A DNA stretch of 37,549 nucleotides from an uncultured Lachnospiraceae bacterium (GCA_944384295.1 CALWSU010000021.1:1-37549), one strand, 5' to 3'. Positions 7,791 to 16,506 are shown, counted from the stretch's first letter. The notes: generated by a model from the sequence alone, not told the origin. Translations and numbers: made by a program.

Positions 7791-9720
7791 ATTCAAATTC
7801 GCTTAGTTTTGCAAAATGTGCATGCAATTGTTCTGATGTTGCATTGATTTCTTGTGCAGAAGCGGCGATTTCTTGGCTGCTGGCAGCCAAATGTCCTAAA
7901 CGTTCATTCACTTCTGTTGTAATTTTGCGTAATAAAGCAATATCTTCGGTAAAGGTATGTAATACAGCATCAATTTCTTCTTTGTTTTGATTGCTTTGAC
8001 GTGCTGCATGTTGTGTTGATTCACTGAGGGCACGTACCTCATCTGCAACGACAGCAAACCCTTTTCCAGCTGCACCAGCACGCGCAGCTTCCACAGAGGC
8101 ATTCAAAGCCAACAAATGCGTATTGCTTGCCACACGTTCAATGCTATTGTTATTTTGTTCTAATGCTTTTAATAAGTCATTGATTCTGGAAAGTATGTTT
8201 GACATTTTTGTACTACACGCGACTACTTGCTGCATTGCATCATTGATTCCCATGCTTTCTTGTGCAGAATTTGTATTTTGTTCTGCCATATGGCTGATAG
8301 AACTAGAAAGCGTTTCAAACTGTTGATTGGCATCTTGTACCATTTCATGAATGATTTGATTTTTTTGCTGAATACTTTGAGAAATGGATTCAATTTCTGC
8401 TTTTTCAGATTCTACAATCCCTTTGATATAATGGATACAGCCCTTGGGGATGTTGCATCGGTTGAAAATGGCAATTGCCATCTGTTTGCAAGAGGAATAA
8501 CCACAAGCACCACAATTGATACTCTGTTTTTCTGGTGTGGTTTTGTCCATATCTTGAAAAATAGATTGTATGGTCTGATTGGAAGGTATTTGAATTTGAT
8601 GCTCCTTGGAACGGTCTGTATATTGCCGCATAAAGTCAGATAGATTTAATTTTGCAAAAGTTTTATTTAGAATACGCAATCGGGCAGCACAGGTTTTTTT
8701 GGTATTCCAGATACCACGTCCCTTTTCCTGTTTTGCATTTTTTTGCTGATGTATGGCGTATAGCATTTCATCATTTCCGCGTTTATTTTCTTCAATCCCA
8801 GGTCCATCAATGCAGCCGTTTTCACAATTGAGTACATCTAATAAAAAAGGCAATTCCTGATGCTTGGAAATCCGTTTTGCATATTTTTTGAGTGTGTCAT
8901 AAACCTTTTTTTCGCCTTCGCTTTGCTGCACAAAAGCCTGTTCTCCACAAAACCAACGAATATTTTCTTTTAATCCGCCGGGCATGGGATATAATGCACC
9001 AAGTTCGGTAGATAGTTCTTCTTCTTCAATCGGCGTACCGGTGATGTGATTTTTTTGTAAATATTGTATCAAATGGTCAAATGTGACATTATATTGTACC
9101 AGATTATGTGTATTTGGGTCTATGATTTCTGTTTTTTTGGCGATACATGGTGAAAGAAAAGCAAATTTATCTGAAATTCCCATATATTTCCGTGCATAAA
9201 TTGCAGCGCATAATAAAGGACTATGAATCGGCATAAGTTTCGGTATCAGTTCTGGAATATAGTTTTCAATATAACGCACAATCGCCGGACAAGGCTGTGC
9301 GATTCCTCCCTGAAAATGAGTTTGTTGGATATATTGTATATATGCCCAAGTGGTGATATCAGCTCCGAAACCAACACTGAGCATGTGATTGGCTCCTAAT
9401 TTTTTCAGTGCCCCCAATATGTTTCGATACTGATTTGGATAGTTTGCCACCAATGCAGGTGCATATAAAATAGAGATTTTTTGTCCTTTTTTCAAATCGG
9501 CAATTAATTTTTCGGTATCATCTTGAAATTCGCGTGCATGATGTTCACATACATCTAAACACGCACCACAAGCAATACATTTAGATGCGTCGACATGTAC
9601 AAACTGCGTATTGCCATTTTCCACAACACAATTTGCGGTTAAAACTGGGCATGCGGCAATGCAACGATTACACCCAATACAATTCTCATTGGTATATATG
9701 AGTCCGTTTGTATCTGTCAT
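7789..9720 (-). CDS. [FeFe]-hydrogenase-like sensor fused to a methyl-accepting chemotaxis domain
   Basis: This predicted soluble protein of 643 residues has no membrane segment. In order it has: two 4Fe-4S ferredoxin clusters (Cys14/17/20/24 and 48/51/54/58); an [FeFe]-hydrogenase large-subunit-like domain (about 80-310); a small FeS domain (Cys403/406/411/428); and a chemoreceptor signalling domain (about 440-643) with the hairpin tip [20 protein letters not shown]. The four H-cluster cysteines can be matched: Cys144 in QPCPAIV, Cys192 in SPCIAKK, and Cys299 and Cys303 in NCENGC. The neighbouring proton-relay Cys of TSCCP is replaced by Pro143. That argues for sensing H2 or redox state rather than catalysis, as in HydS-type proteins. 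GAGGGG lies about 9 bases before the ATG. Confidence 0.9.
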   Translation of the reverse strand: MTDTNGLIYTNENCIGCNRCIAACPVLTANCVVENGNTQFVHVDASKCIACGACLDVCEHHAREFQDDTEKLIADLKKGQKISILYAPALVANYPNQYRNILGALKKLGANHMLSVGFGADITTWAYIQYIQQTHFQGGIAQPCPAIVRYIENYIPELIPKLMPIHSPLLCAAIYARKYMGISDKFAFLSPCIAKKTEIIDPNTHNLVQYNVTFDHLIQYLQKNHITGTPIEEEELSTELGALYPMPGGLKENIRWFCGEQAFVQQSEGEKKVYDTLKKYAKRISKHQELPFLLDVLNCENGCIDGPGIEENKRGNDEMLYAIHQQKNAKQEKGRGIWNTKKTCAARLRILNKTFAKLNLSDFMRQYTDRSKEHQIQIPSNQTIQSIFQDMDKTTPEKQSINCGACGYSSCKQMAIAIFNRCNIPKGCIHYIKGIVESEKAEIESISQSIQQKNQIIHEMVQDANQQFETLSSSISHMAEQNTNSAQESMGINDAMQQVVACSTKMSNILSRINDLLKALEQNNNSIERVASNTHLLALNASVEAARAGAAGKGFAVVADEVRALSESTQHAARQSNQNKEEIDAVLHTFTEDIALLRKITTEVNERLGHLAASSQEIAASAQEINATSEQLHAHFAKLSEFE

Positions 9721-9803
9721 AATAGTTTCCCCCTCTTTGGTTTCTTTTCAACAAAAAACAAAAATATACATATTTTCCATTTTTTCGTGAATTCCCTGAT
9801 TTT

Positions 9804-9832
9804 ATTATAAATCGTGTATCATGGATTGTAAA
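9804..9832 (-). promoter_or_regulatory. Sigma-A promoter of the hydrogenase-like chemoreceptor
   Basis: Read on the minus strand, TTTACA and a perfect TATAAT are spaced by 17 bases, about 84 bases before the ATG. The gene is therefore expected to be transcribed alone. Confidence 0.75.
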
Positions 9833-9958
9833 GTATATCGCACAGAAATACAGCATAAAAACGTATAAAAAAACATAGCTTCTTGTGATAAAGTGCCATA
9901 AAAAAATGGATACAGAATTTTTATGCAGAATATTATGTATATTTTGTGGTAAGAGGTG

Positions 9959-11482
9959 CTATATTTTTTGACGTAGTGTTTTTAAGTTTTCTTTTGAAAA
10001 ACAGCCCAGCAAACCTAAAAAGATAAGATATAAAATCCCCATACCTGTCAGGCAGAGCAAGAAAAATATGCGAGAAGGTGTACCAGTTTGTATGATGTAT
10101 CGAATCAAAAGCGCTGCGGCACCACCTGCCAAAAGTGGTTTCAAAAAACATTGTGAAATAGAAAATCTCACTCCTGTTCTACAATATAAGCGATGAAGTG
10201 CAAGCAATGTTGCTACCAATAAACTACAAAACCACCCCCAGCAAAATGCTTGCATACCATAGTATGGAACACCAAACCATACAAAACCGATGGTCAATAA
10301 AGAGGAAATCATGTGGCACCAAAACAGGAAAAGTTGTTCTCCCAAACCATTCAGCAAACCATGCAATACAGTTTGTGCATATAACATAGGGCAAAGAAAT
10401 GCCAAAGGAAATAAAAGATTGCCCAAACTGCTACGGCGATAGAATATATAACAAATTTCCTGTGGAAAGACGGCAAATACACAAGCTGCGCCAACACCTA
10501 ATATACAGGTGAATAGTAAAGTTACAGATACAGTACGTCTGATGCGTGTATTTTGGCTGGTAGCACAGGCTTCTGAAATTTCAGGCACCAAAGAAACAGA
10601 AAACGCCATCAATAAAACAGAAGGCAGCATCAAAAGAGGCATTACCATACCAGTTAATTCTCCATAAGCTGTTAAGGCTTCTGTATTGGTCATGCCATAT
10701 AAAACAAGTCGTTGTGGAATCAATATATTTTCTAAAGCAGATAATACCGATGATACTATGCGGCTAGCAGTTAAAGGCATTGCCATAGATAGAATCATGC
10801 TCAAGCATACCATAGAAGATAAAGAGGGACGTTTGACCAATTTATGTCGACGCTTGAAACGAAAATAATGATATAGCGTAAATAGGCAAGACGTGATTTC
10901 GCCTAATACAATACCGCAAACAGCCGCAAAGCAAGCATAAGATAAGCCTTTTGGTACAAATACGCCAGCCAAGAGCATAATGGTGCCAATGCGCAATACT
11001 TGTTCTAAAACTTGTGAGCAAGCAGGAATCAACATTTGCTGTAATCCCATAAAAAAACCGCGAAGGCAAGAGCCTGCCGCCATAAATGGTATTGCAAATG
11101 CCAAAAGACGTAAGGAAAGCGTTGTACGATTGTCATATAATATATGTAAAGCAATCCAATCAGAACAGGTAAACAAAAATCCACTTAATAATAGACTGAT
11201 GCATAGACTGATACAAACACTTTGTTTGACCAATCTGCCAATATTGCCGGATTCTTGTCGCATATTTTCTTGGGCGGTCAAGCGAGATATGGTCGTTGTC
11301 AAACCAGCAGAAGTAATGCTCCAAGTTAATGCATATAAAGGCAATATCAATTGATATAAACCAATTCCCTCGGCACCAATTTGTGCAGAAAGAAAGATAC
11401 GGTTATAAAATCCCATGCATTTTGTGATGAAATTTGCGGAGGCGAGCAAAAGTGTACCCCATATGAGTTTGCGATGTTTCAT
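9959..11482 (-). CDS. SpoVB/MurJ-type lipid-linked oligosaccharide flippase family protein
   Basis: This polytopic membrane protein of 507 residues has about 14 hydrophobic helices and the MATE/MOP fold pattern. The N-terminal KLIWGTLLLASANFITKCMGF and IGAEGIGLYQLILPLY segments are typical of the SpoVB branch (stage V sporulation protein B, a peptidoglycan-precursor or polysaccharide flippase). It likely moves lipid-linked sugars across the membrane for cell wall or spore cortex. The start is ATG 11482, because TAGGAG lies 8 bases before it. An in-frame TTG at 11488 is too close to that site. It appears monocistronic, and no convincing terminator is seen downstream. Other export-family members cannot be excluded. 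Confidence 0.88.
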   Translation of the reverse strand: MKHRKLIWGTLLLASANFITKCMGFYNRIFLSAQIGAEGIGLYQLILPLYALTWSITSAGLTTTISRLTAQENMRQESGNIGRLVKQSVCISLCISLLLSGFLFTCSDWIALHILYDNRTTLSLRLLAFAIPFMAAGSCLRGFFMGLQQMLIPACSQVLEQVLRIGTIMLLAGVFVPKGLSYACFAAVCGIVLGEITSCLFTLYHYFRFKRRHKLVKRPSLSSMVCLSMILSMAMPLTASRIVSSVLSALENILIPQRLVLYGMTNTEALTAYGELTGMVMPLLMLPSVLLMAFSVSLVPEISEACATSQNTRIRRTVSVTLLFTCILGVGAACVFAVFPQEICYIFYRRSSLGNLLFPLAFLCPMLYAQTVLHGLLNGLGEQLFLFWCHMISSLLTIGFVWFGVPYYGMQAFCWGWFCSLLVATLLALHRLYCRTGVRFSISQCFLKPLLAGGAAALLIRYIIQTGTPSRIFFLLCLTGMGILYLIFLGLLGCFSKENLKTLRQKI

Positions 11483-11543
11483 AGCCAAAGCTCCTATTTT
11501 TCAGTCTGCTATGAATATATGAAAAAAATAGAAACAACATGCC

Positions 11544-11559
11544 GTTTTTGTACAAAAAC
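11544..11559. repeat. Perfect 16-bp palindrome in a divergent promoter region
   Basis: GTTTTTGT joined to ACAAAAAC is fully palindromic, with an outer ATG/CAT match. It lies between the flippase gene and the transporter promoter and could be an operator for either. No regulator is assigned. Confidence 0.5.
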
Positions 11560-11606
11560 ATGATAAAATAATGTTTATAGAATGAAAAAAAGTAATATTT
11601 TTTTTA

Positions 11607-11635
11607 TTGACAAATAAAAAACAATACGATATAAT
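11607..11635 (+). promoter_or_regulatory. Consensus sigma-A promoter of the riboswitch-transporter transcript
   Basis: A perfect TTGACA and a perfect TATAAT are separated by 17 bases. The predicted transcript begins about 25 bases before the first aptamer. Confidence 0.92.
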
Positions 11636-11667
11636 CTTTTCAAGAATTTTCATAACCATGTGAAGCA

Positions 11668-11855
11668 AAAGAGAGATTTTCGGGAATTGTAAAATGCAGT
11701 TTTGCAGAAAGCCGATGAAGCAATCCATATCCGCCGACTATGGAGAATCTTTCAGGTAAACGGATCTTTTGCAGATGGAACTCTGGAAAGTATTTCATTT
11801 TGATATGAAATCACCGTCGAAGTAAAACTTTCAGGTAAAAGTGACAGAGGATATG
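11668..11855 (+). promoter_or_regulatory. Tandem glycine riboswitch
   Basis: Two aptamers are seen. The first runs from GAGAG at about 11671 through CCGATGAAGCAA and CTTTCAGGTAAACGGA to AACTCTGG at about 11785. The second runs from GGAAAGT through CACCGTCGAAGTAAA and CTTTCAGGTAAAAGTGAC to AGAGG near 11850. CUUUCAGGUAAA followed by GAC(A)GAG is the hallmark of the glycine class, and two copies in tandem is its usual form. The first aptamer carries extra hairpins. The last stem overlaps the terminator that follows, so glycine binding is expected to permit transcription of the transporter gene. Confidence 0.9.
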
Positions 11856-11893
11856 CAGGCAAAAATAGCGTAGTTTGCTTATATATCCTTTTT
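11849..11893 (+). terminator. Expression-platform terminator of the glycine riboswitch
   Basis: GGATATG...GGCAAA pairs with TTTGC...ATATCC and is followed by TTTTTCTTTTT. The left arm begins in the closing stem of aptamer 2, which makes it mutually exclusive with the bound form. Confidence 0.8.
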
Positions 11894-11955
11894 CTTTTTG
11901 CGACGGAAGGAAAAAAATATCAAAAAAGGAAATGATAGGTAGGAGGAGAGGTAGT

Positions 11956-13278
11956 ATGGAAAACAAACAGGAATTGAAAAAGAATCTAGGTATTTCAACT
12001 GCTATGGCGACTGTAGTTGGTTGTGTCATCGGATCTGGGGTATTCCTGAAGCCGCAGGCAATTTATACTGCAACTGGTGGGGCACCTGGTTTGGGTATGA
12101 TTGCATGGTTGATCACAGGTTTGGTATGTATAGCGGCTGCAATGACATTTGCAGAAGTTGCCATCATGATTCCAAGAACCGGTGGTATGGTAGCTTACTT
12201 AGAAGAAGCATTCGGGAAAAAAGTTGGGTTTTTAGCAGGTTGGATGCAGACCATTTTGTTCTATCCCGCTATGATTGCAGCACTTGCGGTAGCATTTGCA
12301 CAGCAGGCAGAATTATTTATTGGAGAAGGATTTATTATTCCCGTTTCGATTGGTGCTATCATTATTGTAGTAATCTTGAATGGTCTGGGTTCTGCGGTAG
12401 GCGGTGGCGCACAGGTTGTATTTACAATCTGTAAATTAATCCCACTGGTGCTGTTGATGATTTTTGGTTTTATCAAAGGCAGTGGGGATAATCCTATTTT
12501 TTCTCCTATGATTGGAGAAGGTTTAAATCCTGCGGTGGTATTGGGTCAATTGATGATTGCTGTTTTGTTTGCGTTTGAAGGTTGGACGAATGTAGGCGCG
12601 ATTGCAGGTGAAATGAAAAATCCCGGTAAAGATTTGCCTGTCGCAATCGTTGGTGGTGTATCCATGATTATGGCAATTTATTTTATCATCAATCTGGCGT
12701 ATTTGTGGGTATTGCCTGCAGATCAGATGAAAGATATTGCAGTACCAGCTTCTGCGGTTGCAATTGCAGTATTTGGTGATATTGGCGGGAAAGCCATTTC
12801 TGTTGGTATTATGATTTCTGTATTAGGCGCATGTAATGGTTTCGTGCTTTCTGGTTCTCGTGTATGCTATTCTTTGGCAGCAGAAGGTACATTGCCTGCA
12901 AGTAATTCTTTGTCCAAAATCAGCAAAGCGCAAGTGCCAATGAATTCTATTTTATTGGTCAGTGTGTTAGGCGCAATTTATGCAATTAGTGGACAGTTTA
13001 ACTTGTTGACAAATCTGGCAGTATTCGCTTGTTGGATTTTCTATACATTGACATTTATGGCAGTGATCAGACTGCGTAAAACACAACCGGATCGCGAAAG
13101 AACTTATAAAGTACCTTTGTATCCTGTGATTCCAGTAATTGCCATTATCAGTGGTTTGTATGTAATTATCAATCAGCTCTTTATGTCTGGTATGACGACA
13201 ACTTTATTGGCAGTTGGTAGTATTATATTGACTTTGATTGGTATTCCTGTATATGCAGCAACTACCAAAAAACATTAA
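11956..13278 (+). CDS. APC-family amino-acid permease under glycine control
   Basis: This membrane transporter of 440 residues has about twelve helices and the APC-superfamily motif VIGSGVF (24-30) in an unwound first helix. Similar proteins are exchangers or importers of neutral amino acids such as serine, threonine and alanine (SteT/YfnA-like). The glycine riboswitch in the leader suggests that glycine or a glycine-linked amino acid is the substrate, imported for catabolism or exported when in excess. The start is ATG 11956 after AGGAGGAGAGG. A longer in-frame reading from TTG 11875 would put coding sequence inside the riboswitch terminator and is not accepted. It is monocistronic with its own strong terminator. 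Confidence 0.92.
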   Translation: MENKQELKKNLGISTAMATVVGCVIGSGVFLKPQAIYTATGGAPGLGMIAWLITGLVCIAAAMTFAEVAIMIPRTGGMVAYLEEAFGKKVGFLAGWMQTILFYPAMIAALAVAFAQQAELFIGEGFIIPVSIGAIIIVVILNGLGSAVGGGAQVVFTICKLIPLVLLMIFGFIKGSGDNPIFSPMIGEGLNPAVVLGQLMIAVLFAFEGWTNVGAIAGEMKNPGKDLPVAIVGGVSMIMAIYFIINLAYLWVLPADQMKDIAVPASAVAIAVFGDIGGKAISVGIMISVLGACNGFVLSGSRVCYSLAAEGTLPASNSLSKISKAQVPMNSILLVSVLGAIYAISGQFNLLTNLAVFACWIFYTLTFMAVIRLRKTQPDRERTYKVPLYPVIPVIAIISGLYVIINQLFMSGMTTTLLAVGSIILTLIGIPVYAATTKKH

Positions 13279-13319
13279 TTTTGCTTATTACTCATAATTC
13301 GTATCCATCATACAAAAAC

Positions 13320-13348
13320 GGAGCCACACAATGATACAATGTGACTCC
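13320..13348 (+). repeat. Imperfect hairpin downstream of the transporter gene
   Basis: GGAGCCACA pairs with TGTGACTCC (one C-A mismatch) without a T-run. It may protect the mRNA end. The true terminator follows 17 bases later. Confidence 0.6.
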
Positions 13349-13364
13349 AACATTCCCTAACACG

Positions 13365-13406
13365 AAAAAAGCTGTTTGTTTCTTCCAAAACAAACAGCTT
13401 TTTTTA
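13365..13406 (+). terminator. Strong terminator of the APC transporter gene
   Basis: AAAAAAGCTGTTTGTTT and its complement form a 17-bp stem with a short loop and seven T. The symmetry suggests it can act in both directions. Confidence 0.92.
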
Positions 13407-13786
13407 TATCCCAATCATACCCATTCAAAAATATAAAATAAAATTTACAAAAATTGTAAAAAATATCCAATTCGATTTTTTTAATTTTTTTGAAAATAAA
13501 TGTCCACCTATGATTGACAGCAGTAGCATAAAAAAATAGTGTAAAATCAAAGGAAAAATCTTCTTGTCAAACAACGAATCGTGATTGTAAAAACTGCATT
13601 TTTTGCTATAAAAACAATATATTTCCCATATTTTAATGGATAAAAAAGAATTTTGAAAAAGCATGTTTTTGTATAAAATATATATAAAATGATATAAAAT
13701 ATAGCGAAAATAAATGATTTTATACAATAAAAAGTCTATACACTCTTTAAAATAAAGGAAAAAAACGTCATATAGCACTAAGTCAC

Positions 13787-13815
13787 TTGACATTTACTTA
13801 TGATTAAATCATAAT
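13787..13815 (+). promoter_or_regulatory. Promoter of the ten-gene antiporter operon
   Basis: A perfect TTGACA and CATAAT are separated by 17 bases, about 60 bases before the first start codon. The next nine genes have no internal space for a clear promoter. Confidence 0.8.
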
Positions 13816-13874
13816 AGAACCATTAGTGTAGGAAAACTATGGAAATGGCAGGAACGGGGAAGGAGGATACTATT

Positions 13875-14333
13875 ATGCTTCTGGTCTTATTGTTATTATG
13901 GTTTATTTTTAATGGAAAAATAACTTTTGAAATTTTTATGTTAGGAGTACTCATTTGTGGTGGTGTATATGCCTTTATGGTACGTTTTATGGAATATAGC
14001 CCCAAAAAAGAATGGAATGTCATTCGTCATATTCCGCTATTTGTAAAATATGGCGTCATATTGGTTTGGGAGGTCATCAAGTCCAATTTGGCGGTGATGC
14101 GCATTATACTTTCGCCGGGATTAGATGCCGAACCAGGTTTTCGTACATTTGAAGTGGATCTTGATTCTCAAGTGGCACGCGTCACATTAGCCAATTCGAT
14201 TACATTGACACCAGGTACTTATACAGTTTCTTTGGAAGAAAACCGTTACACGATACATGCATTGGATATGTCTTTTACAGAAAATGCAGAAGATTCTATC
14301 TTTGTCAAACAGCTTAGAAAGTTGGAGGAATAA
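13875..14333 (+). CDS. mrpE: Cation/H+ antiporter subunit E (MrpE/MnhE, MbhA-like)
   Basis: This small membrane protein of 152 residues has two or three N-terminal helices and a soluble C-terminal part with the LTPGTYTVSLE motif typical of MrpE. It is a structural subunit of multisubunit Na+/H+ antiporters and of Mbh-type complexes. ATG 13875 is chosen because AAGGAGG ends at 13866. An in-frame ATG at 13839 would put this ribosome site inside the gene and add a non-hydrophobic leader. It is the first gene of the operon and is followed by mrpF after 3 bases. Confidence 0.92.
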   Translation: MLLVLLLLWFIFNGKITFEIFMLGVLICGGVYAFMVRFMEYSPKKEWNVIRHIPLFVKYGVILVWEVIKSNLAVMRIILSPGLDAEPGFRTFEVDLDSQVARVTLANSITLTPGTYTVSLEENRYTIHALDMSFTENAEDSIFVKQLRKLEE

Positions 14334-14336
14334 GAT

Positions 14337-14657
14337 ATGACAGAAATATTACATAGAGTAATGGAAGGCGCTATGCTGATTTTGGTTATTGGCATTTTTC
14401 TTGCCTTTATCCGTGCGGTCAGAGGTCCGCGTTTTACAGATCGTATTGTTGCTATCAATATGATTGGTACTATGACATCTGCGATTATTTGTATACTTTC
14501 TGGATATTTGGGTCAAACATCTTTGGTCGATGTTGCATTGGTTTACTCTTTATTGAGTTTTCTGGCTGTCGTGATATTGTGTCATGTAGTTACATTGCAT
14601 CATAAAGGGAGAGAATTATATTTGCGTAGAAAAGAACAGGAGGAAAAGGAAAAATGA
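14337..14657 (+). CDS. mrpF: Cation/H+ antiporter subunit F (MrpF/MnhF)
   Basis: This protein of 106 residues has three helices and the MrpF core IRAVRGPRFTDRIVAINMIGT, followed by SLVDVALVYSLLSFLAVV. It helps assemble the antiporter complex in the membrane. The C-terminus is charged and rich in Lys and Glu. GGAGG precedes the ATG, and the stop overlaps the next start (ATGA), so translation is coupled. Confidence 0.93.
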   Translation: MTEILHRVMEGAMLILVIGIFLAFIRAVRGPRFTDRIVAINMIGTMTSAIICILSGYLGQTSLVDVALVYSLLSFLAVVILCHVVTLHHKGRELYLRRKEQEEKEK

Positions 14658-14959
14658 GAGAAGTATTTGCAATCATTTTTATTGTAGCTGGAGTACTGGT
14701 CTTTGTCATTGCGCTTTTAGGAATCTATCGTTTGAAATATGTGATGAACCGTATGCATGCGGCAGCGATGGGAGATACGCTTGGTCTTGGCTTGATTGCG
14801 CTTGGGCTTTTGATGATGGGGCAAGATATCTTTCATATCGGAAAATATATACTTGTCATTTTATTTTTCTGGATGTCTAGTCCGATTGCGTCCCATATGA
14901 TTGGAAAAGTAGAGATGTTGACAAACAAAGATTATGATGAAAGGGTGCATGGCAAATGA
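14654..14959 (+). CDS. mrpG: Cation/H+ antiporter subunit G (MrpG/MnhG)
   Basis: This membrane protein of 101 residues has three helices. The segment GIYRLKYVMNRMHAAAMGDTLG matches the conserved FxRLPDxxxRxHAxTKAxTLG region of MrpG. It overlaps both neighbouring genes by four bases (ATGA). Its role is structural in the antiporter, with no catalytic residue known. Confidence 0.93.
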   Translation: MREVFAIIFIVAGVLVFVIALLGIYRLKYVMNRMHAAAMGDTLGLGLIALGLLMMGQDIFHIGKYILVILFFWMSSPIASHMIGKVEMLTNKDYDERVHGK

Positions 14960-15222
14960 ATTGGGAAATCAGTACAATCATACAAATGTTAATGGTCGTT
15001 TTTTTGATTGCCTGCGCCATTGGCGTTTCGGTCACAAAGAATTTATTTATTGCAGTCATTATTTTCATGGGTTATAGCTCAATTATGGCAATCATTTGGG
15101 TGTTTTTGCAATCTCCAGACCTTGCCATTACAGAAGCGGCAGTTGGTGCAGGGGTAAGTAGCGTTTTATTCTTCTTGACTTTGAAGAAAGTGCATGCACT
15201 CAAAGGCACAAGGGAGGGCTGA
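14956..15222 (+). CDS. MbhD-like subunit (DUF4040), MrpA C-terminal piece
   Basis: This is an 88-residue protein with three helices. The motif SPDLAITEAAVGAGVSSVLFFLTLKK is the hallmark of MbhD, which in Bacillus-type systems is fused inside the large MrpA subunit. Here it is a separate gene, as in archaeal Mbh operons. It overlaps the mrpG stop by four bases. Confidence 0.9.
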   Translation: MNWEISTIIQMLMVVFLIACAIGVSVTKNLFIAVIIFMGYSSIMAIIWVFLQSPDLAITEAAVGAGVSSVLFFLTLKKVHALKGTREG

Positions 15223-15224
15223 AT

Positions 15225-16130
15225 ATGCACAAAAAAAATACTTTTTTGCAAAAATTGAAGGCATGGGTCAATGGAGAAGATACCTTATTACATGCAGATG
15301 AGTATATTGCAAAGCGGAAACAGCCACAGCCAAAACAATGGCTTCGTTCCCCAAGTGTAGAAAAAATAAAATCCAATCGGGCATTGTATTCTTTTTTGTG
15401 TGTATTGGTCGCAATGGTCTTTATCACCATTATGATGGTGGTGGTTTCTGAGCTGCCTACCTTTGGGAATGCTTCCAATCCGGGAAACAATGAAGTAATG
15501 GAGCGGTATTTGGAAAAAGGTATCGAAGAAACTGGCGCAATCAACTTTGTTGCAGGTATGATTTTGGATTATCGTGCATTTGATACATTTGGAGAATCCA
15601 ATGTATTGTTTTTGGCAGTGATTTGTGTATTGATGTTATTACGGCGAGATAGTAAAAATATCAGTGCGGCAGAAGAAAAAGAAATTGCGGAAGATGAGGC
15701 ATTAGACGCAGTCGATCATAAATCTATTTTACAAGTAGGTGCAAAATATCTTTCACCCGTCATTATATTATATGGTATTTATGTTATTTTGAATGGGCAT
15801 CTCTCGCCGGGCGGTGGCTTTTCAGGCGGTTCCATTGTTGGCGGTGGTCTGATTTTGTATGCAGCGGCATTTGGTCATCAAAGCGTACAGCGGTTTTTGA
15901 ATTTCCGTACGTTTACATGGATTAGTGTAGGTTGTTTGCTGACATATTTTGCTTGTAAGAGTTATTCATTTTTTACAGGTGCCAACCATGTCGGTTATAC
16001 GATACCAAAGGGCATACCAGGTCATATTTTAAGTGCAGGTTTTATTTTACCGCTGAATATTTGTGTAGGCTTGATTGTTGCTTGTACGATGTATGGTTTT
16101 TACGCATTGTTTACAAAAGGGGATATTTGA
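15225..16130 (+). CDS. MbhE-MrpB (MnhB) fusion subunit
   Basis: This membrane protein of 301 residues joins two usually separate modules. Residues about 50-140 carry GAINFVAGMILDYRAFDTFGE, matching the NxVxxILxDFRxFDTxGE motif of MbhE and the C-terminus of MrpA. Residues about 165-300 are MrpB/MnhB, with LNGHLSPGGGFSGGSIVGGG. A cytoplasmic charged linker (about 140-162) connects them. GGGAGGG lies upstream of ATG 15225, two bases after the previous stop. The fusion looks genuine because there is no internal stop and both motifs are intact. Confidence 0.9.
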   Translation: MHKKNTFLQKLKAWVNGEDTLLHADEYIAKRKQPQPKQWLRSPSVEKIKSNRALYSFLCVLVAMVFITIMMVVVSELPTFGNASNPGNNEVMERYLEKGIEETGAINFVAGMILDYRAFDTFGESNVLFLAVICVLMLLRRDSKNISAAEEKEIAEDEALDAVDHKSILQVGAKYLSPVIILYGIYVILNGHLSPGGGFSGGSIVGGGLILYAAAFGHQSVQRFLNFRTFTWISVGCLLTYFACKSYSFFTGANHVGYTIPKGIPGHILSAGFILPLNICVGLIVACTMYGFYALFTKGDI

Positions 16131-16131
16131 T

Positions 16132-16506
16132 ATGACACATTTGCTGATCAATTATTACGAAGCAGCTTCTGTGATTTTATTTGGAATCGGTTTTATGAAT
16201 CTGCTTTTGCAAAACAATTTGATAAAAAAATTTATTGGTCTGAACATTATGGATACAGCAGTATATTTGTTTTTGGCGGCGCAAGGGTATATTACAAATC
16301 GTGTCGCGCCAATTTTAACGCATGGTATTGTAGACGCGGATTATTATATCAATCCTGTGCCAGCAGGGCTGGTATTGACAGGGATTGTAGTATCTGTTAG
16401 CGTCACGGCTTTTTCTCTGGCATTGGTGCAGCGTTTGTATAAACATTATGGCACACTGAATATGGATGAAATCATGCGGTTGTCCAGAGAGAGGGAGGGT
16501 GAATGA
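16132..16506 (+). CDS. mrpC: Cation/H+ antiporter subunit C (MrpC/MnhC, NuoK-like)
   Basis: This protein of 124 residues has three helices and is homologous to NuoK of complex I. The motifs FGIGFMNLLLQNNLIKKFIGLNIMDTAVYLF and VVSVSVTAFSLAL are typical. The start is ATG 16132, one base after the previous stop, with AAAAGGGG upstream. A TTG-initiated extension into the preceding gene is not needed. The stop overlaps the next gene by four bases. Confidence 0.92.
   Translation: MTHLLINYYEAASVILFGIGFMNLLLQNNLIKKFIGLNIMDTAVYLFLAAQGYITNRVAPILTHGIVDADYYINPVPAGLVLTGIVVSVSVTAFSLALVQRLYKHYGTLNMDEIMRLSREREGE

Larger units (their letters stand above)
11483..11955 (+). other. Divergent intergenic region holding promoter, glycine riboswitch and a palindrome
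   Basis: No gene is present. From left to right it contains a 16-bp palindrome, a consensus promoter, tandem glycine aptamers, a terminator and the AGGAGG site of the transporter gene. Confidence 0.8.
13279..13874 (+). other. Long AT-rich intergenic region
   Basis: It holds an imperfect hairpin (13320-13348), the transporter terminator (13365-13406), about 380 bases of very AT-rich DNA, and the promoter and ribosome site of the antiporter operon. A minus-strand open frame at 13425-13793 lacks a ribosome site and is probably chance. Confidence 0.7.

Noticed and set aside
7789..9720. Catalytic [FeFe]-hydrogenase
   Set aside because: The proton-relay Cys is Pro143, the L3 motif is altered and an MCP domain is fused, so a sensory role fits better.
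11875..11955. N-terminal extension of the APC transporter from TTG 11875
   Set aside because: It would lie within the riboswitch terminator and bypass the strong AGGAGG site before ATG 11956.
13425..13793. Minus-strand open frame of 122 codons, Phe/Ile/Leu/Tyr-rich
   Set aside because: It has no ribosome site, extreme AT-driven composition and no recognisable domain. It lies between a strong terminator and the antiporter promoter and is most likely chance.
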